The notes under the pieces are model-generated. The model searched no databases and was not told the origin of the DNA. It saw only the letters and a list, made by a program, of their open reading frames with translations. From Streptomyces violaceorubidus (GTDB lineage: Bacteria > Actinomycetota > Actinomycetes > Streptomycetales > Streptomycetaceae): 64,000 nt of DNA. Below, in pieces: positions 51,256-63,869 of this stretch (position 1 is its first letter; the number at the start of each line of letters is the position of its first letter). Location: assembly GCF_000717995.1 (NCBI RefSeq), contig NZ_JODM01000025.1:200277-264276 (forward strand), given 5' to 3'. A program made the position numbers and the translations under genes.

Positions 51256-52832
51256 GTGAGCTTCGGCCCGCCCCCGTCCATGCCCCCGGGCCCCGCGGCC
51301 CCCGCGGAGCCGCCCCAGGGCCGGCACGGTCCCGATGGCGGCTCGGGCCCGGTCCGCAAGGGCCCCCGCGCGCTGCTCCTCGGACTCCTCCCGGTGGTCC
51401 TCGTCGGGGCGTTGGGCACCGGCGGCTGGTTGCTGTGGGGACGCGGCAGCGCGGACCCGAAGGCGTCCGGCACGGCGGGGACCGCGGTGCGACAAGGCCC
51501 GCTCGACGTCCGCGAGACGGTCGAGAAGCGGCCCGCGAGCACCACCGGAGACATGGCCTTCCGCTTCTCCGTGGACGACATGAAGCCCGGGGAGCACGTG
51601 GAGATGCCCGGCATGTGGGCCACGGACCGCATCCTCGCCAAGGGCATCAACAAGACGCTCGTCGGCCTGAGCATCGGCACCGACTCCGCGCCGGGCGACG
51701 AGAAGTGGCGGCTCGGACTCGACGGCCCGATCTGCGGCTACACCCGCCACGTCACCGGCCACCACCGCACCGCCGTCCCCTTCCGGGCGAACGACTGGGC
51801 GCAGGAGGCGTACTGCAACCAGGTCGCCTTCGTCGACCTCGACGACGGCAAGCTGGTCTGGGAGGGGCGCTTCCCCGTCTCCGAGTCCGGCCCCGAATCC
51901 GGCGAGGGCGCGGACCCCGCCAAGGACCGACCCGGTGTGACCCTCGCGCACGGCACGGTCGCCGTCACCTGGGGCGGCGGCACCGTCGGGTACGACATGG
52001 AGAAGGGCACCACCCGCTGGACCACGGCGGCCGCCGCCCCCTGCCAGGACATGGGCGCCGCCGGCGGCCGCGGACTGATCGTCCGGGAGAAGTGCTGGAC
52101 CGGCTGCGACGACCTCCCCGCCGAATCCTGGAAGAACGTCACCCACAAACTGCGCAGGCTGGACCCGGCCACCGGCAAGCCCCTGTGGACGTACGCCGCC
52201 GCCGAGGGCATCCGCGGGCTCGACGTGCCCTCCACCGACCGGCGGTCATCGCCGTATCCGCCGGGGACTCCGAGATCACCGAGCTGATCTCGCTCGACGA
52301 CCGGGGCCGCAACCGCGCCACCATCAGCCTCCGCGACGGCGCCTACGTCGCCGACTGCGCCCTCTCCGACCATCTGCTGATCGACGACTGCCCGACCATC
52401 GCCGTGGGGAAGGACCAGGTCTTCATCCGCAGCAAGGACCAGCTGGAAAAGCAGACGTCCAACCGGATTATCGGCTTCGACCTCGCCACCGGGAACACCA
52501 CCAAGAAGTTCGACTCCGGTCCGGGCGCACTGCTCTACCCGGTGCGCATGAGCGGCGACCGGCTCCCCGCCCTGCGCCTGAGCGACGACCACATCACGCC
52601 GAACGCGCTGGTCGCCCTGGACCCGCGGACGGACGAGGAGGTGCCGTACCTCTATTTCGGGCTGCCGAGCGAGGCGCAGACGATGACACTGCCGGACGAG
52701 AACGACATCGTGGTCCAGAACGGGCGCCTCTTCTTCGGGGTCAGGGCCGCGGACGGCCCCGCCGAGGCCAAGGGCAAGCAGTGGAGCTACCTCGTGCTCG
52801 GCACCGGCGGCGGCACACCGCGAAAGCCCTGA
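51256..52832 (+). pseudogene. Membrane-anchored PQQ-like beta-propeller protein, frameshifted
   Basis: From GTG 51256 (AGGAAGAGG upstream) the protein has a Pro-rich start, one membrane helix (ALLLGLLPVVLVGALGTGGWLLW, ~residues 37-59) and extracytoplasmic propeller-like blades with paired Cys. Near 52240 the frame runs into missense (DRRSSPYPPGTPRSPS) and stops at 52287. The expected continuation PAVIAVSAGDSEITELISLDDRG proceeds in another frame to 52832. A one-base deletion (or two-base insertion) around 52238-52245 explains this. If the shift is a sequencing error, the true product would be ~525 residues. Such PQQ-propeller proteins are common in streptomycete ESX neighbourhoods. Function unknown. 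Confidence 0.75.
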
Positions 52833-52846
52833 CCGGAGCGCCTGCG

Positions 52847-53143
52847 CTACTCGACGTCGCCCCCGGAGCGTTCCGCGGCGGGCTCCAGGTCGAATTCCCC
52901 GTCCCGCGCACCGAGCACGAACGCCCGCCACTCCGCCTCCGTGTACCGCAGCACGGTGTCGTGGTCGAGCGAGGACCGCATGGCGACGGCACCGTCCGGG
53001 AGGTAGGCGATCTCGACCCGTTCCTCATGGGACTCGGTGCCGGGCGCGCTGTGCCATTCGACGCCGGAGATGTCGAGGGCGTAGAGCTCGTCCCGCTCCC
53101 GGTCCTTGCGTGCTCGGAGTTCCTGGTCCTCGGCCTCGGCCAT
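52847..53143 (-). CDS. DUF397 domain protein
   Basis: 98 residues from the ATG at 53143 (GGAAGGA upstream; a GTG at 53191 would add 16 residues). The DUF397 core is ISGVEWHSAPG...VEIAYLPDGAVAMRSSLDHDTVLRYTEAEWRAFVLGARDGEFD. DUF397 proteins in Streptomyces usually sit beside an XRE-type regulator and act with it in development, but no such partner is adjacent. The stop is 12 bases from the end of the propeller gene in convergent orientation; upstream it is divergent from rpsO. Confidence 0.85.
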   Translation of the reverse strand: MAEAEDQELRARKDRERDELYALDISGVEWHSAPGTESHEERVEIAYLPDGAVAMRSSLDHDTVLRYTEAEWRAFVLGARDGEFDLEPAAERSGGDVE

Positions 53144-53427
53144 GGCAGCTTGGGTCCTTCCTGCTGTGCCAACGAACTGTGCGGTCACCATACTTGCCCC
53201 CGTTCTTCCAGGTCAGCGGTTCACCGATGTGGGCACCGGTACGGGGGACGGGCGGAGGGGTCCCTACGGGCTGGTAAGCTGTGTGACGGCCGTTTGTGTA
53301 CGCGCCCCCGGAGCCGCGAGCCCTGGAGGTCGCGCCCAGCGGATCCCCGCCTTCCGAGTCATGGAAGACCCCCCGAGACGCAGACCGGGGGCACTCGGTG
53401 GCCAGTCACAGACCAAGAGGAGTACGC

Positions 53428-53715
53428 GTGTCGCTCGACGCCGCAGTGAAGAAGCAGATCATCACCGAGTTCGGTACCAAGGAGGGCGACACCGGCTCCC
53501 CCGAGGTCCAGGTCGCTCTGCTGTCCCGTCGGATCTCCGACCTGACCGAGCACCTCAAGACCCACAAGCACGACCACCACTCCCGTCGTGGTCTGCTCAT
53601 CCTGGTCGGTCAGCGCCGCCGGCTGCTGCAGTACCTCGCCAAGAAGGACATCCAGCGCTTCCGTGCGCTGGTCGAGCGCCTCGGCATCCGCCGCGGCGCG
53701 GCGGGCGCCCGCTAG
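53428..53715 (+). CDS. rpsO: 30S ribosomal protein S15
   Basis: 95 residues from GTG 53428 (AAGAGGAG upstream). It is clearly S15, with [38 protein letters not shown] and RRRLLQYL. It binds 16S rRNA early in 30S assembly and often represses its own translation by binding its leader. The gene is followed by a hairpin and pnp, the conserved rpsO-pnp arrangement. Confidence 0.97.
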   Translation: MSLDAAVKKQIITEFGTKEGDTGSPEVQVALLSRRISDLTEHLKTHKHDHHSRRGLLILVGQRRRLLQYLAKKDIQRFRALVERLGIRRGAAGAR

Positions 53716-53724
53716 CACGCCGTG

Positions 53725-53761
53725 AAGGGAGCGGTTCCCAACCAAAGGGGGCCGCTCCCTT
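53725..53761 (+). terminator. rpsO-pnp intergenic hairpin
   Basis: AAGGGAGCGG (53725-53734) pairs with CCGCTCCCTT (53752-53761), 10 bp, beginning 9 bases after the rpsO stop. In S. coelicolor the equivalent hairpin is reported to be a partial terminator and RNase III cleavage site. That role is assumed here. Confidence 0.7.
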
Positions 53762-53996
53762 TGCTGTACGTGCGCGCTGTCGCCGCCCCTTTGTAGTGTG
53801 GTAACAGAACACAAGACGCACGAGGAGAAGCGGACCTCACCGCCGCCGCCGGTCCTCGGTAGTGGCCCCCGGGGGCAGATCCCCGGGTGCTTCGATCGAA
53901 GACCGGCCCGCATTGCACGGAACGCTTCTCCGGCACCGTCCCCTCCGCCACACGGGCGGGGCGGACAAAAGACGACAAGCATCGGAGAAATCACTA

Positions 53997-56216
53997 GTGG
54001 AGAACGAGACCCACTACGCCGAAGCCGTGATCGACAACGGCACCTTCGGCACCCGCACCATCCGCTTCGAGACGGGCCGCCTGGCCCGTCAGGCCGCCGG
54101 TTCCGCCGTGGCGTACCTGGACGACGACACCATGGTGCTGTCGGCCACCAGCGCCTCGAAGAACCCGAAGGACCAGCTCGACTTCTTCCCGCTCACGGTG
54201 GACGTCGAGGAGCGGATGTACGCCGCCGGCAAGATCCCCGGCAGCTTCTTCCGTCGTGAGGGCCGGCCCTCCGAGGACGCCGTCCTCACCTGCCGCCTGA
54301 TCGACCGCCCGCTGCGCCCGTCCTTCAAGAAGGGCCTGCGCAACGAGATCCAGGTCGTGGCCACGGTCATGGCCCTCAACCCCGACCACCTGTACGACGT
54401 CGTGGCGATCAACGCCGCCTCCGCGTCGACGCAGCTGGCCGGCCTGCCCTTCTCCGGCCCGATCGGCGGCGTCCGCGTCGCGCTGATCCGCGGCCAGTGG
54501 GTGGCCTTCCCGACGCACACCGAGCTCGAGGACGCCGTCTTCGACATGGTCGTCGCGGGCCGTGTCCTGGAGGACGGCGACGTCGCGATCATGATGGTCG
54601 AGGCCGAGGCCACCGAGAAGACCATCAAGCTGGTCGAGGGCGGCGCCGAGGCGCCCACCGAGGAGGTCGTCGCCGCCGGTCTCGAGGCCGCGAAGCCCTT
54701 CATCAAGGTGCTCTGCCGCGCCCAGGCCGACCTCGCCGCCAAGGCCGCCAAGCCGACCGGCGAGTTCCCGATCTTCCTGGACTACCAGGACGACGTCCTG
54801 GAGGCGCTGACCGGCGCGGTCAAGCCCGAGCTGAGCCAGGCGCTCACCATCGCCGGCAAGCAGGAGCGCGAGGCCGAGCTGGACCGCGTCAAGGGGCTCG
54901 CCGCCGAGAAGCTGCTCCCGCAGTTCGAGGGCCGCGAGAAGGAGATCTCCGCCGCGTACCGTTCGCTGACCAAGTCCCTGGTCCGCGAGCGCGTCATCAA
55001 GGAGAAGAAGCGCATCGACGGCCGCGGTGTGACCGACATCCGCACCCTGGCCGCCGAGGTCGAGGCCATCCCGCGCGTGCACGGCTCCGCCCTGTTCGAG
55101 CGTGGCGAGACCCAGATCCTGGGCGTCACCACCCTGAACATGCTCCGCATGGAGCAGCAGCTGGACACCCTCTCCCCGGTGACCCGCAAGCGCTACATGC
55201 ACAACTACAACTTCCCGCCGTACTCCGTCGGCGAGACCGGCCGCGTCGGCTCCCCCAAGCGCCGCGAGATCGGCCACGGCGCGCTCGCCGAGCGCGCGAT
55301 CGTGCCGGTGCTGCCGACGCGCGAGGAGTTCCCCTACGCGATCCGCCAGGTGTCCGAGGCCCTCGGTTCCAACGGCTCGACGTCCATGGGCTCCGTCTGC
55401 GCCTCCACCATGTCGCTGCTGAACGCCGGTGTGCCGCTGAAGGCCCCCGTCGCCGGTATCGCCATGGGCCTGATCTCCCAGGAGATCAACGGCGAGACGC
55501 ACTACGTCGCCCTCACCGACATCCTCGGTGCGGAGGACGCCTTCGGCGACATGGACTTCAAGGTCGCCGGCACCAAGGAGTTCGTGACCGCCCTCCAGCT
55601 CGACACCAAGCTGGACGGCATCCCCGCCTCCGTCCTGGCCGCCGCCCTCAAGCAGGCCCGTGACGCCCGCCTCCACATCCTCGACGTGATGATGGAAGCG
55701 ATCGACACGCCGGACGAGATGTCCCCGAACGCGCCGCGGATCATCACCGTGAAGATCCCCGTCGACAAGATCGGTGAGGTCATCGGCCCCAAGGGCAAGA
55801 TGATCAACCAGATCCAGGAGGACACGGGCGCCGACATCACGATCGAGGACGACGGCACGATCTACATCGGTGCCGCCGACGGCCCGGCCGCCGAGGCCGC
55901 CCGCGCCACGATCAACGGCATCGCCAACCCGACCATGCCCGAGGTCGGCGAGCGCTACCTGGGCACGGTCGTCAAGACGACCACCTTCGGCGCGTTCGTC
56001 TCCCTGCTGCCCGGCAAGGACGGTCTGCTGCACATCTCGCAGATCCGCAAGCTCGCCGGCGGCAAGCGCGTGGAGAACGTCGAGGACGTCCTCGGCGTGG
56101 GCCAGAAGGTCCAGGTCGAGATCGCCGAGATCGACTCCCGCGGCAAGCTCTCCCTGATCCCCGTGATCGAGGGCGAGGAAGGCAGCGAAGAGAAGAAGGA
56201 CGACGCCGACCAGTGA
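53997..56216 (+). CDS. pnp: Polyribonucleotide nucleotidyltransferase (PNPase)
   Basis: 739 residues from GTG 53997, which gives the usual N-terminus [14 protein letters not shown]; earlier in-frame starts add unrelated sequence. Two RNase PH domains (~10-230 and ~330-560) flank a helical linker. A KH domain (~580-640, [20 protein letters not shown]) and an S1 domain (~650-720, [33 protein letters not shown]) follow. It degrades RNA 3' to 5' by phosphorolysis and adds 3' tails in Streptomyces. The stop overlaps the next gene's GTG (GTGA). Confidence 0.97.
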   Translation: MENETHYAEAVIDNGTFGTRTIRFETGRLARQAAGSAVAYLDDDTMVLSATSASKNPKDQLDFFPLTVDVEERMYAAGKIPGSFFRREGRPSEDAVLTCRLIDRPLRPSFKKGLRNEIQVVATVMALNPDHLYDVVAINAASASTQLAGLPFSGPIGGVRVALIRGQWVAFPTHTELEDAVFDMVVAGRVLEDGDVAIMMVEAEATEKTIKLVEGGAEAPTEEVVAAGLEAAKPFIKVLCRAQADLAAKAAKPTGEFPIFLDYQDDVLEALTGAVKPELSQALTIAGKQEREAELDRVKGLAAEKLLPQFEGREKEISAAYRSLTKSLVRERVIKEKKRIDGRGVTDIRTLAAEVEAIPRVHGSALFERGETQILGVTTLNMLRMEQQLDTLSPVTRKRYMHNYNFPPYSVGETGRVGSPKRREIGHGALAERAIVPVLPTREEFPYAIRQVSEALGSNGSTSMGSVCASTMSLLNAGVPLKAPVAGIAMGLISQEINGETHYVALTDILGAEDAFGDMDFKVAGTKEFVTALQLDTKLDGIPASVLAAALKQARDARLHILDVMMEAIDTPDEMSPNAPRIITVKIPVDKIGEVIGPKGKMINQIQEDTGADITIEDDGTIYIGAADGPAAEAARATINGIANPTMPEVGERYLGTVVKTTTFGAFVSLLPGKDGLLHISQIRKLAGGKRVENVEDVLGVGQKVQVEIAEIDSRGKLSLIPVIEGEEGSEEKKDDADQ

Positions 56217-57592
56217 CGTCCCGTAGCGCCAAGGCGACGGCCCGCACCTCCTCGGAGGCGCGGGCCGTCGCCCGTACCCAAACGCTCATCAAGGGCGAGC
56301 ACGGCATCGGCACGGTCCGCAGGACGACCCTTCCCGGCGGTCTGCGCGTCGTCACCGAGACCCTGCCCTCGGTCCGCTCGGCGACCTTCGGCATCTGGGC
56401 CCACGTCGGCTCCCGCGACGAGACCCCCGCGCTGAACGGCGCCACCCACTACCTGGAACACCTGCTCTTCAAGGGCACCCGCAAGCGCAGCGCCCTGGAC
56501 ATCTCCTCCGCCCTCGACGCGGTCGGCGGCGAGATGAACGCGTTCACGGCGAAGGAGTACACGTGCTACTACGCGCGCGTGCTCGACACCGACCTGCCGC
56601 TCGCCATCGACGTGGTCTGCGACATGCTGACCGGCTCGCTGATCCAGGAGGAGGACGTCGACGTCGAGCGCGGGGCCATCCTCGAAGAGATCGCGATGAC
56701 CGAGGACGACCCCGGCGACTGCGTGCACGACCTGTTCGCGCACACCATGTTCGGCGACACCGCGCTGGGCCGTCCCGTCCTCGGCACCGTCGACACGGTC
56801 AACGCCCTCACCGCCGACCGCATCCGCCGCTTCTACAAGAAGCACTACGACCCCACCCACCTGGTGGTCGCCGCGGCCGGCAACGTCGACCACAACAAGG
56901 TCGTACGCCAGGTCCGCGCCGCCTTCGAGAAGGCCGGCGCCTTCCGGGACCCCGCGGCCGAGCCCATCGCCCCGCGCGACGGCCGGCGCACCCTCCGCAC
57001 CGCCGGCCGCGTCGAGCTGATCGGCCGCAAGACCGAGCAGGCCCACGTCATCCTCGGCATGCCGGGCCTGGCCCGCACCGACGAGCGCCGGTGGGCCATG
57101 GGCGTGCTCAACACCGCCCTCGGCGGCGGCATGTCCTCCCGCCTCTTCCAGGAGGTCCGGGAGAAGCGCGGGCTGGCCTACAGCGTGTACTCGTACACCT
57201 CGGGCTTCGCCGACTGCGGCCTCTTCGGCGTGTACGCGGGCTGCCGCCCCTCGCAGGTGCACGACGTGCTCAAGATCTGCCGCGACGAGCTGGACCACGT
57301 CGCCGAGCACGGCCTCACGGACGACGAGATCGGCCGTGCCGTCGGCCAGCTCCAGGGCTCCACGGTCCTCGGCCTGGAGGACACGGGCGCGCTGATGAAC
57401 CGTATCGGCAAGAGCGAGCTGTGCTGGGGAGAGCAGATGTCGGTCGACGACATGCTGGCCCGGATAGCCTCGGTCACGCCGGACGACGTCCGCGCCGTTG
57501 CCCGCGACCTCCTGGGCCGTCGGCCGTCCCTGTCGGTCATCGGCCCGCTCAAGGACAAGCAGGCGTCCCGGCTGCACGACGCCGTCGCCTGA
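56213..57592 (+). CDS. M16-family zinc peptidase
   Basis: 459 residues. The inverted zinc motif HYLEH is at residues 79-83 (catalytic E82), and the third ligand Glu is in [16 protein letters not shown] further on. The C-terminal half repeats the M16 fold without zinc ligands ([26 protein letters not shown]). It is a mitochondrial-processing-peptidase-like protein, cytoplasmic in bacteria; the substrate is unknown. It is joined to pnp by a 4-base overlap, a conserved pairing in Gram-positive bacteria, and lies 39 bp ahead of dapB. Confidence 0.93.
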   Translation: MTSRSAKATARTSSEARAVARTQTLIKGEHGIGTVRRTTLPGGLRVVTETLPSVRSATFGIWAHVGSRDETPALNGATHYLEHLLFKGTRKRSALDISSALDAVGGEMNAFTAKEYTCYYARVLDTDLPLAIDVVCDMLTGSLIQEEDVDVERGAILEEIAMTEDDPGDCVHDLFAHTMFGDTALGRPVLGTVDTVNALTADRIRRFYKKHYDPTHLVVAAAGNVDHNKVVRQVRAAFEKAGAFRDPAAEPIAPRDGRRTLRTAGRVELIGRKTEQAHVILGMPGLARTDERRWAMGVLNTALGGGMSSRLFQEVREKRGLAYSVYSYTSGFADCGLFGVYAGCRPSQVHDVLKICRDELDHVAEHGLTDDEIGRAVGQLQGSTVLGLEDTGALMNRIGKSELCWGEQMSVDDMLARIASVTPDDVRAVARDLLGRRPSLSVIGPLKDKQASRLHDAVA

Positions 57593-58384
<792 letters not shown>

Positions 58385-58397
58385 GACCCTCACCCTG

Positions 58398-58853
58398 ATG
58401 CGCGCGAAGATCACCTACCTCGTCACGGCCGCCGTCCTGGTCTTCTACTTCGTCCTGGTCGGCAGCCGAGGCGTGCTGCTCATCAAGACCGGCACCCTGC
58501 TCACCGTCACCTTCGGCGTCGCGGTGCTGATCCTGCCGGTGATCGGCCTGTGGTTCCTCTGGAAGAACACCCAGTTCGTGCGCCGGGCCAACCAGCTGGC
58601 CGCCGAACTCGACGCCGAGGGCGGACTCCCCGTCGACGAGCTGAAACGCACCCCCAGCGGCCGGGTCGACCGGGAATCCGCCGACGAGGTCTTCGCCCTG
58701 CGCAAGGCCGAGACGGAGGACAGCCCCGGCGACTGGCGCACCTGGTTCCGCCTCGCCGTCGCCTACCACGACGCCCGCGACACCCCGCGCGCCCGCAAGG
58801 CGATGCAGCGGGCGATCGCCCTGCACGACGGCAAGCAGGTCGAGGCCGCCTGA
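58398..58853 (+). CDS. Small membrane protein with C-terminal helical region
   Basis: 151 residues from ATG 58398, 13 bp after dapB. Two hydrophobic segments (ITYLVTAAVLVFYFVLVGSRGVLLI, ~4-28, and LLTVTFGVAVLILPVIGLWFLW, ~33-54) are followed by a soluble helical part with a TPR-like pair (WRTWFRLAVAYHDARDTPRARKAMQRAIALHDG). Family function is unknown. It probably shares the dapB transcript and ends before a strong terminator. Confidence 0.8.
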   Translation: MRAKITYLVTAAVLVFYFVLVGSRGVLLIKTGTLLTVTFGVAVLILPVIGLWFLWKNTQFVRRANQLAAELDAEGGLPVDELKRTPSGRVDRESADEVFALRKAETEDSPGDWRTWFRLAVAYHDARDTPRARKAMQRAIALHDGKQVEAA

Positions 58854-58868
58854 GCCGACCCGACCGAA

Positions 58869-58910
58869 CGCCGGGGCCCGGACCGCAGCTGTGCGGTCCG
58901 GGCCCCGGCG
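58869..58910. terminator. Perfect 19-bp bidirectional hairpin
   Basis: 58869-58887 pairs perfectly with 58892-58910 with a 4-base loop. It lies between convergent genes and can end transcription from both sides. Confidence 0.85.
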
Positions 58911-58929
58911 TCTCGACCCTCGGGTGCCG

Positions 58930-59487
58930 TCAGCGGCCCCGTCGGTACTCGTCGGCCCACGCCTCCACCGCGTCGGCCGCCCGGTTGAAGGCGCCGTCGC
59001 GGGCGAGGAAGTCGGAGGTGTGCGTGGTCAGCAGCGGGGCCATGGGCTCCGCCGACCGGCCCTGCCGCACCAGCAGCAGCGCCTGCCCCTGCACCGTGCG
59101 CGGCAGTCCCAGCCAGCGCACCGGCTGCTGCACCGTGCGCAGGCTGGCGACCTGCTGCCAGGCCACCGTGCGCGTGGTGAAGAAGGCCACCTGTCGCACT
59201 CCGTGCGCGCTCACCCACGCGCCCATGCGCAGCATCCGCAGGGCGCAGAGGATGACGACGACCGCGATACCGAAGACCACCCCCGCGGAGGACGGCCCGC
59301 CCGTCGCCGCGATGATGACCGCCGCGAACAGGACGAACGAGGCGAGCAGCAGCAGGAGGGCCGACGCCCCCACCCGCCACGGCCCCGGCCGGTAGGGCCG
59401 GCGCCACTGGTCGCGGTCGTCGTAAGGAAGCGCGACGTCGTCGGCCGTGTCAAAGGCGCGGTCGGCCGTCAGGAAGGGCAGGGGCAC
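58930..59487 (-). CDS. Membrane protein, PH-like domain type
   Basis: 185 residues from GTG 59487. A charged N-terminus is followed by two membrane helices (VGASALLLLLASFVLFAAVIIAAT, ~39-62, and AGVVFGIAVVVILCALRML, ~68-86). A soluble part has the look of a bacterial PH-like domain (WVSAHGVRQVAFFTTRTVAWQQVASLRTVQQP). The last 20 residues hold AADAVEAWADEYRRG. Function unknown. Confidence 0.75.
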   Translation of the reverse strand: MPLPFLTADRAFDTADDVALPYDDRDQWRRPYRPGPWRVGASALLLLLASFVLFAAVIIAATGGPSSAGVVFGIAVVVILCALRMLRMGAWVSAHGVRQVAFFTTRTVAWQQVASLRTVQQPVRWLGLPRTVQGQALLLVRQGRSAEPMAPLLTTHTSDFLARDGAFNRAADAVEAWADEYRRGR

Positions 59488-59604
59488 GGCTGGTCCTCAC
59501 TCGTTCCAAGGCAGGTGTTGTGCCCGGTGAGGCTACCGACCTGTGTCTCCGGTCACCACCCTCGGGGGTCCGGACGGAGTCCGGGCCGGCCGCGCCCGAG
59601 GCGC

Positions 59605-59844
59605 CTAGCGGCCCTCGGACGCCTGCGACGGCTGCTTGTGCGAGGAAGGCTGGTCGGCCGACAGGGCGGGCGTCCCGATCACCAGGGAGCCCACGAGACC
59701 GGCGACGACGGTGACACCGAGGAGCCAGCGCCCGGCCAGTTGGCCGAAGGACGCCCGCTCACGCGGCGGGGGTGTGACATTGCTGCGGAACCTGTCGGCC
59801 TCGGCGACGAAGGCGAACGGTACGGGTTCACGCCGGCGGATCAT
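59605..59844 (-). CDS. Small single-pass membrane protein
   Basis: 79 residues from the ATG at 59844 (GAAGGGAGA upstream). A basic N-terminus (MIRRREPVPFAFVAEADRFRSN) precedes one hydrophobic segment (GRWLLGVTVVAGLVGSLVIGTPAL, ~38-61) and a short hydrophilic C-terminus. An earlier in-frame start at 59952 adds 36 residues without support. Function unknown; conserved style suggests a real gene. Divergent from thyX. Confidence 0.65.
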   Translation of the reverse strand: MIRRREPVPFAFVAEADRFRSNVTPPPRERASFGQLAGRWLLGVTVVAGLVGSLVIGTPALSADQPSSHKQPSQASEGR

Positions 59845-60035
59845 AGGGACTGCGTCTCCCTTCAGGGACTGGAATGAAGTGCTGTTACTCATACAGACGA
59901 ACGAACGGCCCTCCAGGTGCCCTGTTTCACCGACTTCATTGCGGCACGGCACCGATCGCCCGATTCGGCGGGCCGCGACCCCGCCGCCGTAGAGTGGCCC
60001 CCGCCAAGTGACGAGATGGGAAGGCCCACCACACC

Positions 60036-60776
60036 GTGACCGACACCCCCGCCGACGATCTCAAGATCGACCTCCGCAGCGACATCACCGTCGAGCTGGT
60101 CAAGAGCGCCGCGACCGACTCCGACGTGCTGTTCGCCGCCCGTGTCTCGACCGCCGGGGAGCAGTCCCTGGACGAGCTGAAGAAGGACCCGGAGCGCTCC
60201 AAGGGCCTGATCAACTACCTGATGCGGGACCGGCACGGCAGCCCGTTCGAGCACAACTCGATGACCTTCTTCGTCAGCGCCCCGATCTTCGTCTTCCGGG
60301 AGTTCATGCGGCACCGCGTCGGCTGGTCCTACAACGAGGAGTCGGGCCGCTACCGGGAGCTCCAGCCGGTCTTCTACGTGCCGGACGCCTCCCGCAAGCT
60401 GGTGCAGCAGGGCCGCCCCGGCAAGTACGTCTTCGTCGAGGGCACCCCGGAGCAGCACGAGCTGGTCGGCGGCGCGATGGAGGACTCCTACCGCCAGGCC
60501 TACGCGACCTACCAGCGGATGCTCGCCGCCGGCGTGGCCCGCGAGGTGGCCCGCGCGGTGCTCCCCGTCGGCCTGTACTCGTCGATGTACGCCACCTGCA
60601 ACGCGCGCTCGCTGATGCACTTCCTGGGACTGCGCACCCAGCACGAACTGGCGAAGGTGCCCTCGTTCCCGCAGCGGGAGATCGAGATGGTCGGCGAGAG
60701 GATGGAGGCGGAGTGGGCCCGCCTCATGCCGCTCACCCACGCCGCCTTCAACGCCAACGGCCGCGTGGCGCCGTAA
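60036..60776 (+). CDS. thyX: Flavin-dependent thymidylate synthase
   Basis: 246 residues from GTG 60036. The ThyX signature RHRVGWSYNEESGRY is at residues 92-106 (consensus RHRxxSxNExSxRY; here W-S precedes Y-N-E, intact in key R, H, R, N, E, S and R). It methylates dUMP using methylene-tetrahydrofolate, FAD and NADPH. The later ARSLMHFLGLRTQHEAL-like stretch supports the call. It is followed by a hairpin before dapA. Confidence 0.96.
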   Translation: MTDTPADDLKIDLRSDITVELVKSAATDSDVLFAARVSTAGEQSLDELKKDPERSKGLINYLMRDRHGSPFEHNSMTFFVSAPIFVFREFMRHRVGWSYNEESGRYRELQPVFYVPDASRKLVQQGRPGKYVFVEGTPEQHELVGGAMEDSYRQAYATYQRMLAAGVAREVARAVLPVGLYSSMYATCNARSLMHFLGLRTQHELAKVPSFPQREIEMVGERMEAEWARLMPLTHAAFNANGRVAP

Positions 60777-60884
60777 CGGCCCCGGCCCCCGGGTCGGCCC
60801 GGCCGGGTACAGATGTACGGTTCAACCATCCGAAGTGTCCGGATTGCGGCGTTCGGAGAAGTTCATCTAGCCTGATCAAAGGGA

Positions 60885-60922
60885 CCCGGCACTGCCTGAA
60901 CCCCCGAGCAGGCAGTGCCGGG
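60885..60922 (+). terminator. Perfect 13-bp hairpin between thyX and dapA
   Basis: CCCGGCACTGCCT (60885-60897) pairs perfectly with 60910-60922 over a 12-base loop. It is 109 bases after the thyX stop and 74 before dapA, so it could be the thyX terminator or a dapA leader attenuator. Confidence 0.65.
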
Positions 60923-60995
60923 CTCCACTTCCGTTCCGACCTGCCGCCTCCCCCGAGGGCAGACCCCGCCCTGAGCAACGAGTAGCGTGTAACCC

Positions 60996-61895
60996 ATGGC
61001 TCCGACCTCCACTCCGCAGACCCCCTTCGGGCGGGTCCTCACCGCCATGGTCACGCCCTTCACGGCGGACGGCGCGCTCGACCTCGACGGCGCCCAGCGG
61101 CTCGCCACCCACCTGGTGGACTCAGGCAACGACGGCCTGATCGTCAACGGCACCACCGGCGAGTCCCCCACCACCAGCGACGCGGAGAAAGCGGACCTCG
61201 TACGAGCCGTCCTGGAGGCCGTCGGCGACCGGGCGCACGTCGTCGCCGGAGTCGGTACCAACAACACCCAGCACAGCATCGAGCTGGCCCGCGCCGCCGA
61301 GCAGATCGGCGCCCACGGCCTGCTGCTGGTCACGCCCTACTACAACAAGCCCCCGCAGGAGGGCCTGTACCAGCACTTCACGGCCATCGCCGACGCCAGC
61401 CGGCTCCCGGTCATGCTCTACGACATCCCCGGCCGCAGCGGCGTCCCGATCAACACCGAGACCCTGGTCCGCCTCGCGGAGCACCCGCGGATCGTCGCCA
61501 ACAAGGACGCCAAGGGCGACCTTGGCCGGGCCGGCTGGGCCATCGCGCGCTCCGGCCTCGCCTGGTACTCCGGCGACGACATGCTGAACCTGCCGCTGCT
61601 CTCCGTGGGCGCGGTCGGCTTCGTCTCCGTCGTCGGCCACGTCGTCACCCCCGAGCTGCGCGCCATGGTGGACGCCTTCGTCTCGGGTGACGTCCAGAAG
61701 GCCCTGGAGATCCACCAGAAGCTGCTCCCGGTGTTCACCGGCATGTTCCGCACCCAGGGCGTCATGACCACCAAGGCCGCGCTCGCCCTCCAGGGGTTGC
61801 CCGCCGGACCGCTGCGCGCTCCCATGGTCGGCCTCACGCCCGAGGAAACCGAGCAGCTCAAGATCGATCTTGCCGCCGGCGGGGTACAGCTCTGA
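60996..61895 (+). CDS. dapA: 4-hydroxy-tetrahydrodipicolinate synthase
   Basis: 299 residues. Schiff-base lysine K170 is in IVANKDAKGDL, with the active-site Tyr in VMLYDIPGRSG and the GTTGESPT motif. It condenses pyruvate with aspartate semialdehyde, the first step of lysine/DAP synthesis. K-D-A-K-G-D follows the family pattern K-(D/E)-A-(S/T/K)-G-D. It is 153 bp ahead of rnj in the same direction. Confidence 0.95.
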   Translation: MAPTSTPQTPFGRVLTAMVTPFTADGALDLDGAQRLATHLVDSGNDGLIVNGTTGESPTTSDAEKADLVRAVLEAVGDRAHVVAGVGTNNTQHSIELARAAEQIGAHGLLLVTPYYNKPPQEGLYQHFTAIADASRLPVMLYDIPGRSGVPINTETLVRLAEHPRIVANKDAKGDLGRAGWAIARSGLAWYSGDDMLNLPLLSVGAVGFVSVVGHVVTPELRAMVDAFVSGDVQKALEIHQKLLPVFTGMFRTQGVMTTKAALALQGLPAGPLRAPMVGLTPEETEQLKIDLAAGGVQL

Positions 61896-61997
61896 CATCA
61901 GACTTCGCACCACCGCACGACCGGACGGACTTCACAACTGAATAGGCGGGCCACCGGTGCCCGCACCCCATACGACAACTGCTTCTGCACGAACGTC

Positions 61998-62033
61998 ACG
62001 CGCGCCACGTGCCCACCGGTACGTGGCGCGCGT
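61998..62033 (+). promoter_or_regulatory. 13-bp perfect hairpin abutting the rnj ribosome-binding site
   Basis: ACGCGCGCCACGT (61998-62010) pairs with 62021-62033 over a 10-base loop. The probable ribosome-binding site GAGGAGAG (62037-62044) starts 4 bases after the stem. It may end dapA transcription or govern rnj expression. Confidence 0.65.
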
Positions 62034-62048
62034 GGTGAGGAGAGTCTT

Positions 62049-63734
<1,686 letters not shown>

Positions 63735-63764
63735 CGGACCGTCGGACCACCGACGGCCTCAACC

Positions 63765-63806
63765 TGGAGCGGGGCGCCCCGATTTGCATCGGGGCGCCCC
63801 GCTCCA
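63765..63806 (+). terminator. Perfect 19-bp terminator after rnj
   Basis: 63765-63783 pairs perfectly with 63788-63806 with a 4-base loop, 31 bases after the rnj stop codon. It isolates rnj from the region downstream. Confidence 0.9.
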
Positions 63807-63869
63807 GTACGTTTACATCTCCGCTCGGACGGGCACCCGATCACTTCGTGGTTCGGAGCCGCCCCGGGA

